DNA of 64,000 nt from Cycas panzhihuaensis. Taxonomy: Eukaryota > Cycadophyta. The stretch is from the NCBI GenBank assembly GCA_023213395.1, contig CM041465.1, positions 147,567,741 to 147,631,740 on the forward strand, read 5' to 3'. The notes under the pieces were generated by a model. The model was not told where the DNA came from, did no database searches, and was given only the letters and a program-made list of their open reading frames with translations. Numbering within the stretch: the stretch's first letter is position 1; every line of letters starts with the position of its first letter. This document shows positions 54,536 through 64,000 of this stretch, in pieces. Position numbers and translations under genes: made by a program.

Positions 54536-54641
54536 GAAAGTAGATATAGTGAACAACCCCTATGAACAAGAACCTAATCATTATGGGGAACTTCCCTTGA
54601 ATTTAGATTTAGATGGAGGTGACACTAACTCCTACCTTGGT

Positions 54642-54700
54642 TATTGGTTACAATGGGTATATGAGGTAACCAAATGTTCATATACCCATTGTAACCAATA
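54642..54700. repeat. Perfect 23-base inverted repeat
   Basis: Arms 54642-54664 and 54678-54700 are exact reverse complements (first arm starts TATTGGTTACAATGGG), with a 13-base loop that itself contains the palindrome GGTAACC. In RNA or single-stranded DNA it would form a very stable hairpin. Confidence 0.9.
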
Positions 54701-54727
54701 TTTGCCCATCATTTATGATACCAACGC

Positions 54728-54754
54728 ATTAATAATAATAATAATAATAATAAT
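54728..54754. repeat. (TAA)n microsatellite
   Basis: About nine uninterrupted TAA/ATA units. Confidence 0.9.
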
Positions 54755-55980
54755 ATTGATGAGTATAATAGTGTTGCTAATAGTAGTAGCAGTGATGATC
54801 ATAATGGCTTTTGTACTAACATAGAAAGCATAGTTGATAGTTGGGATTATGAATCCATTTGACGAAACTAGAAGACCTGCTAATAGACTTAGAGAAAAAA
54901 CAAAAATTCCTTCTAATCATGACTTAAATAATTCCAATGCTAATCCTAATCCAAACTCTAATACCCTTAACCCTTCTAATTTCCATAGTAATAGTTTACA
55001 AACCCTAGCTTTAGTATAAACAATAGTAGCCCTAGTGCCAACATTAACATATGTAGTGGTAACATTAATCTCAAAACTAGTAGCAAACCTAACCCTAATT
55101 GTAGTAGCAATCTTAACCCTAATTCAGGTAGTAACCTTAACCCTAAACCCAGTTTGGAGCCAATAATACTTGAAGTAGATAGAGAAATCCTTGCCAACTT
55201 AGGTCAAGTTACCATTAGGAATGTATGATCCACATTTTTAGGATTGGAACTAGCAATCTTACTAGTCACTTTACGGATTGTATGGGATATTAGATCAAAC
55301 ACCAAGTTCTTGATGAAAAACAATGGGAGGTTGATTTTGTTAGCACTTTACATGAACTAGCTTGGTGGTGCTATTTAGCCCACCAAGTCACACTTCGATA
55401 TTGGTTGAAATTGTAACATGCATTCTAATTAAGATTCAACTCTCAACCTATAGGGCACCCACTGGTATTTTTTTGTTGGGGATTGCCCCTTGAATCACGT
55501 GAGGGCATGTAAGACCTGGTGGGGGCATGATAACATCAGTAAACAAACTGAAGCCACCTTTTATTCAATATGCTAGGTAGAACAGGATGGGAATGGTTAA
55601 AATCAAAGGGAAAAAGAACTAGGGAACTAGAATGGAATGACCTTAAAGAGGCATTCATTAGAACTTTTTCATATAAATTTGAGAATACTATGATTAATAA
55701 ATTCATAAATTGTATTAAAAGCTAAGTATGCAAAAGAAGTAAAAAATTGCAAAAACATGTCGGTATCTAGAAGGGATGGGAGCTTGGAAGAGGAGGAGGT
55801 GCACAACTCACCCATTAAGTATACCAAGTTGAGGTATGAGAACAAAGGAATAACAAACAATCTGAAACATCAAGTTGATAAAAATAGGCAAGTTAAATTG
55901 GATGGATTAAAAATGGAATAAATCAACATTGGGGATGACAGTTATTCTAAAATCATTACTATAGGGGATTATTCAGATGA

Positions 55981-56227
55981 CTAGATAGTGGTTGAGGCAT
56001 AGGCACTTTTCAAGGAATATTAGGATGCCTTTGCATGGTTGTACCATGATAAAAAATGGATTCTGCATGAAATCAAAGTCTATCCCATAGACCTAATCAA
56101 GGGAGCTAACCTTATCGAACAAGGGCCATATAGAATGAACCGTAAGTTCAAGGAGAAAGTTGAGGTTGAATTAAATAAAATATTGGAGGCAACCTACATT
56201 TATGAGTTGGATTATTATTAGAAGTAA
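55981..56227 (+). pseudogene. G4 reverse transcriptase, N-terminal stub
   Basis: DAFAWLYHDKKW then IHLIKV-type ILHEIKVYPIDLIKGANLIE, QGPYRMNRKFKEKVEVELNK and ILEATYIYELDYY match the start of Tat-type gypsy RT (compare the usual RRMNPKFxxxVkxEIeKLLeagfIyp). It is cut off at 56227 by the LTR of copia H. Confidence 0.75.
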
Positions 56228-56400
56228 TGTTTATTCCTAAATTATGAACATAAGATTAGTTTTTAATAATTAAGGGTGACGTATCATAAACTCCATTCTA
56301 TGCATGGAGGACACTTATCACTCATGTAGGGGATCTCTTTGTATTTATGTAAATTTTTACCAATGTAAATTATCAAGCAATATTCTTCGAATTGTCTTCA
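56228..56400 (+). repeat. Copia H 5' LTR
   Basis: A 173-base LTR, TGTTTATTCC...GTCTTCA, directly followed by a PBS. It shares blocks with the LTR of copia I, including TGTTTATTCCT, CTTTGTATTTATGTA, AATTATCAAG/AAATCATCAAG and the GTCTTCA end, so H and I are one family. It interrupts the RT of G4. Confidence 0.85.
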
Positions 56401-56412
56401 TGGTATCAGAGT
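56401..56412 (+). other. Copia H primer-binding site
   Basis: TGGTATCAGAGT begins at the base after the LTR with no spacer, as in copia I. Confidence 0.85.
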
Positions 56413-57039
56413 GAGTTTGAAGGGATCACTTGTGGAGGCTTCAATAGAATGAAGTTCATCTAAAAGAAATGGTACAGAATTGTACATAAATGTATAAAAT
56501 TGTATTGTGCGAGCTTTTACGGTTGGATTAGAGAAAAGAAGTAGTCAAAAGATTCGTCTTCTCAATAGGAGTTTGGCTGCAAAATTTCACCTAAAATTGT
56601 CATCAAAATCAACTAAAATGGCAAAAAAATGAGGGCATACCTGAATTTCTTCCTTAGTAGATCTCTCTGAAAAAGGGTTTTTAGAAGCCAAAATTGGTAT
56701 CAAATGTTAGATCCCATTGAGAGCTCCACACTCATACTAGTTTGACCTAATTCTATGGTTGTATAGAAAGAAACGAGCAAAAAGAAGGAAAAACCCTTGC
56801 CACCATTTTCATATTCAGAGCCAATTTTCTCTCAATCAAAAGCTTGAACAAAAAAAAAAATGTTTGTAGATTCAGAACAATGCTAAAGAAATCTTCGATT
56901 TGAGGTACACTTCATTTTTTTTGGCATAGCAAATGCAAATCCATACAACCCATATGGCCATACATATTAGCACTGTATAGAAAAATTAGGGAAGTTTTGT
57001 CTTGCTCAATTTTTTTTTCTTTTCTAGCACATATTGTCA
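56413..57039 (+). other. Copia H untranslated leader
   Basis: Short (about 630 base) leader without a gene. A CATACAACCCATATGGCC-type stretch at about 56951 recalls the CATACGG motifs in the leaders of D, E and I. Confidence 0.6.
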
Positions 57040-57830
57040 TGGCTTTAGTTTACTCGCTCCTTGAGCAAGACAAATTGACAAGAGACAATTACAGTGCCTA
57101 GAAGGCAAAAAATAGGGGATCCTCTTCGCAAAAGGAGCATGGGCTTAAACAGAGGCAAAAGTTGCAAGGCCAACCAATGTAGATGAAGTAAGAATATTTT
57201 ATGAACGAGATCGTTATGCACTAGTTGCAATTCTTCTTTCTATAGTTGATCACATTCTTCCTCATATAGCTCAAGCTAACACTGCTAAGAATGCATGGAG
57301 CATTTTAGTCGCTTTTGTATTCTCAACAGAATGTAGCTATACTATTGTCTTTGAAAGAAGACTTGTGTAGGAACAGAACAAATGAAAATGAGTGAAATAA
57401 GCTTTATTACTAGGATTAAAAACTTGTGTGGAAGTTTAGCTTCTGTAGGAGTAATTATTGTTGAAGAAGAATTTGTTCAACTTGTATTAAACAAGCTACC
57501 AAAATCCTTCAAAACTTTTGTAACGACCTTATCCCTATCTCTCGATATTAAAAGCCTCTCTTTTGATGTACTATGTGGGCATTTATTGCATCATGAATAA
57601 AGGAAGCAAAAATATGTTGAAGAGACTAACTTGGGGAATGCTTTTGCCTCCAAATTCAAAAATGAAGAAAGGGTTGATCAAACTTGAACTGGGGGTGGCT
57701 TTATAAATCAAGGTAGAGGAACAATTCAGAGGAACACTCCTCAAAGAATTATATGCTATTATTGTGGTAAAATGGGACATTTTGCCAAAGATTGCAAATA
57801 CAAAAAGGCTGATTTTGCTTGATGCAAGAG
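57040..57830 (+). pseudogene. gag: Copia H gag
   Basis: The ATG at 57040 starts MALVYSLLEQDKLTRDNYSA, the typical copia opening, then a stop and frame change. The rest is readable as FYERDRYALVAILLSIVDHI, 57382-57600 (LCGSLASVGVIIVEEEFVQL, LNKLPKSFKTFVTTLSLSLD) and an intact knuckle CYYCGKMGHFAKDC near 57751-57792. Several stops; an ancient or fast-decaying copy. Confidence 0.83.
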
Positions 57831-57924
57831 AGCTAAAAGAAATTACAGTGTAGAGACAGAAGACAATTGACAGTGAAGAATTGACTTTTGTTACATCATT
57901 ATCATCTCAACTAGTATAAAAAAA

Positions 57925-58265
57925 CAATTGGCACATTGATTGCAGAGCTTGCAAACACATGACATCCATGCATGACTAGTTCAAAAAATTGAACAACTAC
58001 AAAGCTGGAGCTACAGTCGAGTTGGGTGACAACACCACTCACCCTCTCCAAGGAGAGGGGATCATTCCATTAATGACAGATGGAGAAATAAAAGAACTTG
58101 GTAATGTTTTACATGTATGGGGGATGAAAAAGAATCTCTTTTCTATATCCCAAATGACTAAGAAAAATCTTAAGGTACTATTTGAAGGCAATAAATGTTG
58201 TATCAAAGACAAAAATCGTGAAGAAAATGGCCTTCATAAATTTGTGGCAACTCTTGCCACATAGG
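57925..58265 (+). pseudogene. Copia H protease, active site lost
   Basis: NWHIDCRACKHMTSMHD aligns with WYLDSGASKHMT: the catalytic Asp remains (57938-57940) but Ser-Gly is Cys-Arg. The body is open (57989-58264) with VELGDNTTHPLQGEGII, LGNVLHVWGMKKNLFSISQM and NGLHKFVA. Confidence 0.82.
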
Positions 58266-59240
58266 CTCTTTTTTAAAATCATGTTGAGAATATCAATGAG
58301 ATTTGGCATTCAAGGTATGGTCATTTGTCCTATGAATGTCTTGCACAACTCAAACATCATAACATGGTAAAAGGTCTTCCATCTATATCGAAACTCCACT
58401 CTATATGCGAGGGATGCATGATGGGAAAACAAAAGAAGCAGAAGTTTCACCGAAGTACTTGGAGATCTCAAACAAAACTGGAATTAATACATAGTGATAT
58501 CTATGGACCTATCACTTTAGTTTCCATCAGAGGAGCAAAATATTATTGAACTTTTACAGATGATTGTACTAAGAAAATATAGACTTATTTTCTCAAAAAC
58601 AAATTTGATGCCTTTATTGTCTTCAAAGAATTCAGGGCACAAGTCGAAAGAGAAAGTGAAAGAAAGCTTGAAGTGTGAAGGATAGACAATGGAGGAGAAT
58701 TCACCTCTAATAATTTCTACAAGTATTATAAGGCTCATGGGATCAAAAGCGAGCTCACCACTACATATACTCCTCAATCAGTTGGAGTTGTACATGACCA
58801 TTATTGAAATGTCTAGAGCTCTTATAGAAGGAAGAAATGTTTCAAACAAATATTGGGTAGGAGTTGTAAATACAATAGTTTATCTTCTCAATAGAAGTCC
58901 TACAAAAGCTCTAGAAGGAATGATTCCTAAATAAGCCTAGACAAGAAGGAAGCCAGACATATCACATCTAAGGATCTTTGGTTATACAACCTTTGTTCAT
59001 GTACTAGATGAAAAACAGAAGAAATTGGATGACAAGAGTCTCAAATGCACTCTGTAGGATATAGTGAAAAATCCAAAGCATGTAAATGCATGGATTTGAA
59101 CACAAATAAAATACTTATAAGCAAAGATGTAACATTTGATAAATCTTTGTCTAACGGCCTAGTTGAAGTACCATTGTCTACTAAGATGACATACAATAAG
59201 CAAGAAGAAGAGAAATCAACACAATAGGTAGACTCTGAAA
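58266..59240 (+). pseudogene. Copia H integrase, broken
   Basis: The zinc finger is intact (IWHSRYGHL, CEGCMMGKQ). LIHSDIYGPI and RIDNGGEFTS hold two catalytic Asp, but the third block has become QSVGVVHDHY, without Glu. [17 protein letters not shown] follows, then a GYSEKSKACKCMD C-terminus. Frame changes separate the parts; the Glu loss seems due to a small deletion near 58785. Confidence 0.83.
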
Positions 59241-59338
59241 ATCTTGAAGCACCAACAGATGTCTAAGATAACAATCGGGTTAATAACCAAAACCAAACAA
59301 CTACTGCAAAAAAACTACCAAAATAATGCTTTAAAACA

Positions 59339-59786
59339 ATGCAGGAATTTGGACTTCAAAATGTAGAAGACCTAGAAAAGTGTAGGAGTAGGAGGCAAGC
59401 TCAACACTCTCTTTTTTGTAATGTTGAACCACAAACTTATGAAGAAGTTAACAAGGATAAAAGATGGACAAAGTCATGTACGAAGAAATCGAAAGCGTCC
59501 AGAGAAACAATGCTTAATAAAACAATTGTAGGATGCAAGTGGGTCTTCAAAATAAAAGAAAAACCATATGGGGCAATAGAAAAATACAAAGCACGACTAG
59601 TCACCCTTGGTTTCAGTGAAACCAAGGGAATAGACTACAAAGAAACTCTTTCCCTAGTTGCAAAAATGACAACTGTTAGAATTGTTATGGCAATTGCAAC
59701 TCAACATGGATGGAAAGTATATCAAATGGTTGTAAAGAGCACCTTTCTAAATGGAAACTTGATAGAAGAGGTGTATATGGAACAAC
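59339..59786 (+). pseudogene. Copia H reverse transcriptase, N-terminal part
   Basis: NVEPQTYEEVNKDKRWTKS, GCKWVFKIKEKPYGAIEKYK, ARLVTLGFSETKGIDYKET and KVYQMVVKSTFLNGNLIEEV are copia RT blocks; the usual MDVKSAF is MVVKSTF, losing the first catalytic Asp. RT is interrupted at 59787 by the LTR of copia I. Confidence 0.87.
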
Positions 59787-59983
59787 TGAAGACAAATACA
59801 AAGACTACTTGATGATTTGCATTAGCAAGATTGTACATAAATACAAAGTGAACCCCTCCAAATGAGTGACAGGTGTCTTACATGCACGGAAGGGGGTTTA
59901 TGTGACATAACCCTTACATATTAGAAACTATTAACAAACATTAGTCCTAAGTTATGACATAGGAATAAACATTATTCCTAACA
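59787..59983 (-). repeat. Copia I 3' LTR
   Basis: A 197-base block, TGAAGACAAATACAAAG...ATTCCTAACA on the plus strand, matched by the start of the copy at 63906-64000. On the minus strand it begins TGTTAGGAATAATGTTTATTCC, like the H LTR, and is preceded by a polypurine tract. ACAAC at 59782-59786 should be its target duplication. Confidence 0.88.
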
Positions 59984-59996
59984 CCTCCTCTTATTG
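59984..59996 (-). other. Copia I polypurine tract
   Basis: The minus strand reads AATAAGAGGAGG directly before the LTR start TGTTAGG. Confidence 0.8.
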
Positions 59997-60800
59997 TTTA
60001 TTCCTTTAACCTTCACCCAATTGTTGTTTAAGATATTAGATCTTTTGTTTTCCAAGTGGTTTTGTGAAGATATCTGCCAATTCTTCTTTGCTTGGATAGT
60101 ATAGTAATTCAATCTCCATTGTTGAACTTTTTTCCTAATAAAGTGATGATGGACTTCAATATGCTTAGTCCTGGCATGGAAAACAAATTTTTTGGTCATT
60201 TTTATGGTACTTTGATTGTCACAAAATATGGGAGTAGGAGATGTTTGTGTCTAATTTAACTTTTCTGGCATCCTTTTGAGCCATATGGCTTCACATGAGG
60301 TATTGGCGACTACTTTGTACTCAACTTCTTTTGAAGATAATGTAATGATTGGTTGCTTTTTACTATATTAGGAGATAATACTATTGCCTAAGCTGAAGTA
60401 ATACCATGTAGTTGATTTCCTGTCATTGACCTTTTCTGCCCAGTTTGAATTAGTGTATTCAATTAATTTGATTCCTTGACCGTTAGAGTATTTTAGGTCT
60501 AAGTCCAAGGTCCCTCTGATATACCTTGAAATTCTCTTGGCGGCCTTCTAGTGTATTTGTTTTGGGGCCAACATGAAGCGGGATACCATTCCAACAACAT
60601 ACATAATATCAGGTCTGGTGGTTGTTGGATAAATTAGATTACCTAGTAGTTTCCTATACAAGGTTTCACATACTAGTTTGTCGCTTTCATCCAGGGTGAG
60701 CTTGCCTTCTCTTTCCATTGGAGTTGCTATTAACTTGTAGCTTTCCATGCCAAAATCTTGCAGAAGTCTTTTTGCATACTTTGTTTGTGACATGAAGATG
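59997..60800 (-). pseudogene. Copia I RT end and RNase H, broken
   Basis: 60199-59978 has VFHARTKHIEVHHHFIRKKV; 60793-60548 has MSQTKYAKRLLQDFGMESYK, TPMEREGKLTLDESD and LLGNLIYPTTTRPDIMYVVG. The RNase H active-site region between them is readable in parts (SSKEVEYKVV-like near 60320) but interrupted. Confidence 0.82.
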
Positions 60801-61620
60801 TTATCATGCTATTGATCTACTTCACTCCCCATATAGTAGTGAAGGAGTCCTATATTTGTCATTTCAAATGTTGTAGATAGTATCTATTTTGTGTTTTGGA
60901 TTTTCTCCTCATTGTCTGCTATAATGAGTAAGTCATCAACATACAGAACAATCGTAGTGACTTTTCCATCTTTTGTTTTATGAATATATGGATTTGGATC
61001 TGTTTCACATCTGGTAAACCCATTCTGTTTTAAGTGTTGATCAAGTTATTATATAAGGATCTTGGTGCCTATTTGAGGCCATATAAAGTCTTTTCAGTTT
61101 ACATACCAAATGTTCTCTTTTCTTTACATACCTAGGAGGTTGTTTCATATACACTTCTTTTATCTAATTCCAATTTAAGAAGGCTCCTTTCACATCCATT
61201 TGATAAACCTTCCATCCATGTTGAGCTGCAACTAGAAGAATGATTTTGATAGTTATCTTTTTTGCAATAGGGGCAAAAGTTCCTTCATAGTCGATACCCT
61301 TGGTTTGGGTATAGCTACGAGTGATTAATTGTGCTTTGTATTTTTCTATTGTCTCATCTACTTTTTCTTTTTGTTTGAAGACCCATTTGCATCCTACAAT
61401 TGTTTTGCCAACAAGAGGTTCAACTGGATCCCAGGTATCATTCTTCTAAATACTCTCAATTTCTCCATACATGGCCTTTGCCCATCTCTCATCGTTGTTG
61501 GCTTCTTCATAAGTTTGTTGTTCTATATTACAATATAGAGAGTGTTGAGTTTGCCTCCTAGTCCTTCCCTTTTGTAGGTCTTCTGTATTTTGAAGTCCAG
61601 TTTCCTGCATTGTTTTTAAG
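60801..61620 (-). pseudogene. Copia I reverse transcriptase, broken
   Basis: Blocks seen on the minus strand: NVEPQ-type start near 61540, GCKWVFKQKEKVDETIEKYK, TKGIDYEGTFAPIA, QHGWKVYQMDVKGAFLN, and the catalytic LYVDDLLIIADNEE (about 60955-60920, YVDD intact). Stops separate them and no long frame remains. Confidence 0.8.
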
Positions 61621-62620
61621 TACTGTTTTGGTAACCTTTTTACATAAGTGGTTACTCGATTGTCTTGATTATTGTCTTGGACCTCTATTGATTCTTTGTG
61701 CTACTCTGCTTGTTGTACGACAGTCTCCTTTTCTGTGTTGTCTGTGATTTGAGAAGACAATGGTATTTCACTCAAGCTTTTGGATGGAGATTCGTCAAAT
61801 GTTACATCTCTGTTAACAATTATTTTATTTGTGTTTAAATCCATGCATGTATATGCTTTGGACTTTTTCACGATATCCTACAAGAATACATTTGAGACAT
61901 TTGTCGTCTAGTTTCTTCTGCTTCTTTTTCGGTACATGAACATAGGCTATACAACTGAATACCCTTAGCTATGATACATTTGGCTTCTTCCCTGTCCAAG
62001 CTTCTTCATGTGTCTTTAGTTCTAAAGCTTTAGTGGGACTCCCGTTAAGGAGATAGATTGATGTACTTAGAACTTCTACCCAATATTTATTTGAAACATT
62101 TTTTCCCTTTAAGAGAGTCCTAGCCATTTCAGTAATTGAGCTATTTTTTCATTCTACAATTCCATTTGATTGAAGAATGTAAGCAGTAGTGAGTTGTCTT
62201 TTGATCCACGAGCCTTGTAGTACTTGTAGAAGTCATTGGAAGTAAATTCTCCTCCATTGTCTATTCTTAGTACTTTGATTTTCTTTTCACTTTCCCTTTT
62301 AGCTTGTGTCCTGAACTCTTTGAAAACATCGAAGGCATCAACTTTATTTTTAAGAAAATAAATCTAGATTTTTCTAGTACAATCATCTATGAAAGTCAAA
62401 TAATATCTAGCTCCTTTGATGGAGACTAGAGTAATTGGTCCACAAATATCACTATGTATTAATTCCAGCTTTGTTTGGAATCTCCAAGTACTTTGATGAA
62501 ACTGGAGCCTATTTTGCTTCTCTTATATGCATGCTTCACAAACAATGTGGGACTTGGGTATGGGGTGAAGACCTTTCACCGTATTGTGATGTTTGAGTAG
62601 ACCAAGATATTCAAAAGACA
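61621..62620 (-). pseudogene. Copia I integrase, broken
   Basis: The region between protease and RT contains integrase blocks in many frames: an NGGEFTSND-type block near 62255, a NGIVE-type region near 62160, a GRSPTKALE-type region near 62030 and KCLKCILVGYR-type sequence near 61890. It has more stops than the integrases of A, C or E. Confidence 0.7.
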
Positions 62621-62699
62621 GATGAACATACCTCATATGCCAGACTTCGCTATTGTTTTCAACGTGATTTATAGACAAGTCCTGAGTGGTAGGAGTTGC

Positions 62700-63060
62700 T
62701 AAGAGTTTATAGAGTCCATTTTCTTCTATTCCCTCTCTTATAACTTCCTAATTTTCATCTTTAATTAGGCATTTATTGCTTTTGAATACAAGTTCAAGAA
62801 TTTTCTTGGTCATTTGTGATACAGAAAGAAAATTTGTTTTCATCCTCGGCATATAAAGAACATTGCCAAGTTTTTTTTAATTTTTCCATTGATTATCACA
62901 AGAATTATCCCTTTTCCTTGATTAGAGAGAGTGGTGTCGTCCCCTAACTAAATTGAGGCTCCTTCTTTGTAGCTATCAAGCTTCTTGAACCAGTCATGCC
63001 TGGTTGTGATATGTTTGGATGCTCTAGATTCAATGTACTGGTCATTTTTGGAGTTGGCCT
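62700..63060 (-). pseudogene. Copia I protease, active site lost
   Basis: QYIESRASKHITTRHDWFKK (in 63394-62948) aligns with WYIDSGASKHMT: Asp is Glu and Gly is Arg. It is followed by a GDDTTLSNQGKGI-like body in other frames. Confidence 0.78.
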
Positions 63061-63240
63061 GAGAGGATAGGCCTTCAATAAAAGAGACGTTTTCTTTGTT
63101 GCTCTCAACATTTCTCCTTTCACAAGCAATATCTTTTTTCCTAAATGTGTAGTCTACAACAAAGTTTCTAGTCTCACCACAATAAAGACATAATTTTTCG
63201 AGACATTTTCCATGAACCAATATTATTTTGCTCAGGTAGT
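63061..63240 (-). pseudogene. gag: Copia I gag remnant with damaged knuckle
   Basis: CLYCGETRNFVVDY is a CCHC knuckle that lost His (now Asn) and the last Cys (now Tyr). Directly upstream the sequence is leader-like, so the capsid part of gag is deleted with a join near 63240. The 148-codon open frame spanning the join fuses leader to knuckle by chance. Confidence 0.75.
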
Positions 63241-63893
63241 GAGTAGATAGAAGCCATGTAGAGAAATACTGTAGAAAGAAAAATACTAGATAAAAGTTAC
63301 TTTCTTGGATTGTATGGATCCATATAGTTGTATTGTTGTATAGAAAAGAACGAATTGTGCCATTACAAAAAAATGAAATGGGACTCATATCCAAGATCTC
63401 CTTAGAATTTTTTCGAATCTACAAGTGTTTTTTCAAATTGAGCTTTGGATTGAGAGAAAATTGGCTCGAAATAGAGAATGGCGGCTAGGACTTCAATATG
63501 ATTTTTGCATGTAACTCTTGAAAACGGAAATAAAATACTACAAATTTATACTTGATAGAAAGCTTTGGTCAAGGGGAAGAGAATAAGACTAGAATCGAAG
63601 GAGACTAAGAATCTAAGCAGAAATCAACTATTGAACCTTCAAACCCACACCCACGAACTTCTTCGATTTCCTACTTATAGAGATGAAATTTGAAAATGAC
63701 TCCTTAGGACAACTCAATCCTCTTATAGAGGCGTACAAATTGGTGAATTTTCACTTCAATTTGAGCATTTTGACTTTTGTTTGTACCAAACTATACGAAA
63801 CCGTATGACAGTTTGTGCAGTTGTTTGCATGCCTTTTTGTAAACCTCTAAAGCCTCCAAAAAATGGTCCCTTTAGAAGATCTTTAGAAGATCC
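63241..63893 (-). other. Copia I leader
   Basis: Non-coding, about 650 bases. It contains on the minus strand CATACGGTTTCGTATAG (about 63810-63794), a near-palindrome resembling leader motifs of D and E, and a small direct repeat TTTAGAAGATC near 63870-63890. Confidence 0.55.
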
Positions 63894-63905
63894 ACTCTGA
63901 TACCA
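63894..63905 (-). other. Copia I primer-binding site
   Basis: The minus strand reads TGGTATCAGAGT immediately after the LTR, as in copia H. Confidence 0.85.
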
Positions 63906-64000
63906 TGAAGACAAATACAAAGACTTCTTGATAATTTGCATTAGCAAGATTGTACATAAATAAAAGTGAACCCTGTTGCATGAGTGACAAGTGTCTTACA
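63906..64000 (-). repeat. Copia I 5' LTR, partial
   Basis: TGAAGACAAATACAAAGACTT... matches 59787 onward and runs off the window end. Confidence 0.88.

Larger units (their letters stand above)
54536..55980 (+). other. G4 spacer between protease and RT
   Basis: Contains a perfect 23-base inverted repeat (54642-54664 and 54678-54700), a (TAA)n microsatellite (54728-54754) and an Asn/Pro/Ser-coding low-complexity stretch (about 54890-55190) with several AACCCTAA units. A gag-like block (GWEWLKSKGKRTRELEWNDL followed by KEAF) lies at about 55570-55660. A gag-like piece after protease is out of order, so two elements may be joined here. Confidence 0.45.
56228..59786 (+). mobile_element. H: Ty1/copia, 5' part, cut by copia I
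   Basis: 5' LTR, PBS, leader, gag, protease, integrase and the first part of RT are present in order, then copia I begins inside RT at 59787. The rest of H (YVDD, RNase H, 3' LTR) should lie beyond the right end of the window. Flank before the LTR is AGTAA. Protease and integrase have lost catalytic residues. Confidence 0.88.
59787..64000 (-). mobile_element. I: minus-strand Ty1/copia inserted in H, runs off the window
   Basis: 3' LTR, polypurine tract, RNase H, RT, integrase, protease, a damaged knuckle, leader, PBS and the start of the 5' LTR are all on the minus strand. Only about 660 bases separate PBS and knuckle, so most of gag is deleted. It belongs to the same LTR family as H and lies in opposite orientation. 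Confidence 0.9.

Noticed and set aside
54900-55160. Interstitial telomere repeat
   Set aside because: AACCCTAA units are scattered and fit an Asn-Pro-Asn coding low-complexity stretch; no uninterrupted TTTAGGG array is present.

Overview
This window looks like nuclear DNA of a seed plant with a large, repeat-rich genome. It is AT-rich, has no bacterial or organellar gene order, and almost everything recognisable is LTR retrotransposon. Every primer-binding site resembles the plant initiator-Met tRNA complement (TGGTATCAGAGC and variants). A gymnosperm would fit the density and decay, but nothing seen proves the species. No intact host gene was found. Two short stretches (about 19356-19522 and 37305-37520) read like exon scraps of host genes.

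Layout. 1-3040: plus-strand Ty3/gypsy remnant (G1) with the end of its 5' LTR, gag, protease and reverse transcriptase (RT). 3041-4655: nothing recognised. 4656-17815: minus-strand chromodomain Ty3/gypsy element (G2) with both LTRs, split by a 7.3 kb plus-strand Ty1/copia element (A, 9659-16987, target duplication GTTGG). 17816-19355: nothing recognised. 19524-22894: truncated minus-strand copia (C) carrying a candidate solo LTR (21234-21703). 23334-36093: plus-strand copia (E, target duplication ACTTT) whose 5' LTR is split by another copia (D, 23413-28293). 36099-37551: unassigned, with an ARM-repeat-like gene scrap. 37552-42533: minus-strand copia (F). 43173-50549: copia B, a relative of A (target duplication GTAAC). 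51315-51852: candidate solo LTR. 51853-53200 and 53966-56225: gypsy fragments G3 (minus) and G4 (plus). 56228-59786: copia H (plus), cut in its RT by copia I (59787 to beyond 64000, minus), a member of the same LTR family.

The order of events can be read from the nesting: G2 before A; E before D; H before I; B after the sequence it sits in. A and B share gag-pol, LTR and leader ancestry, and their two LTRs each differ by only a dozen or so visible changes. Even so, every element has stops or frameshifts, and most have lost at least one catalytic residue, so none looks autonomous.

The most interesting non-coding signals are these: a leader stem-loop conserved in A and B with a compensatory base-pair change; a tandem array of GTGGGCCCCAC units in the B leader; a palindrome shared by the LTRs of A, B and E; perfect inverted repeats in the F LTR and in G4; and the host-gene scraps at retroelement junctions.
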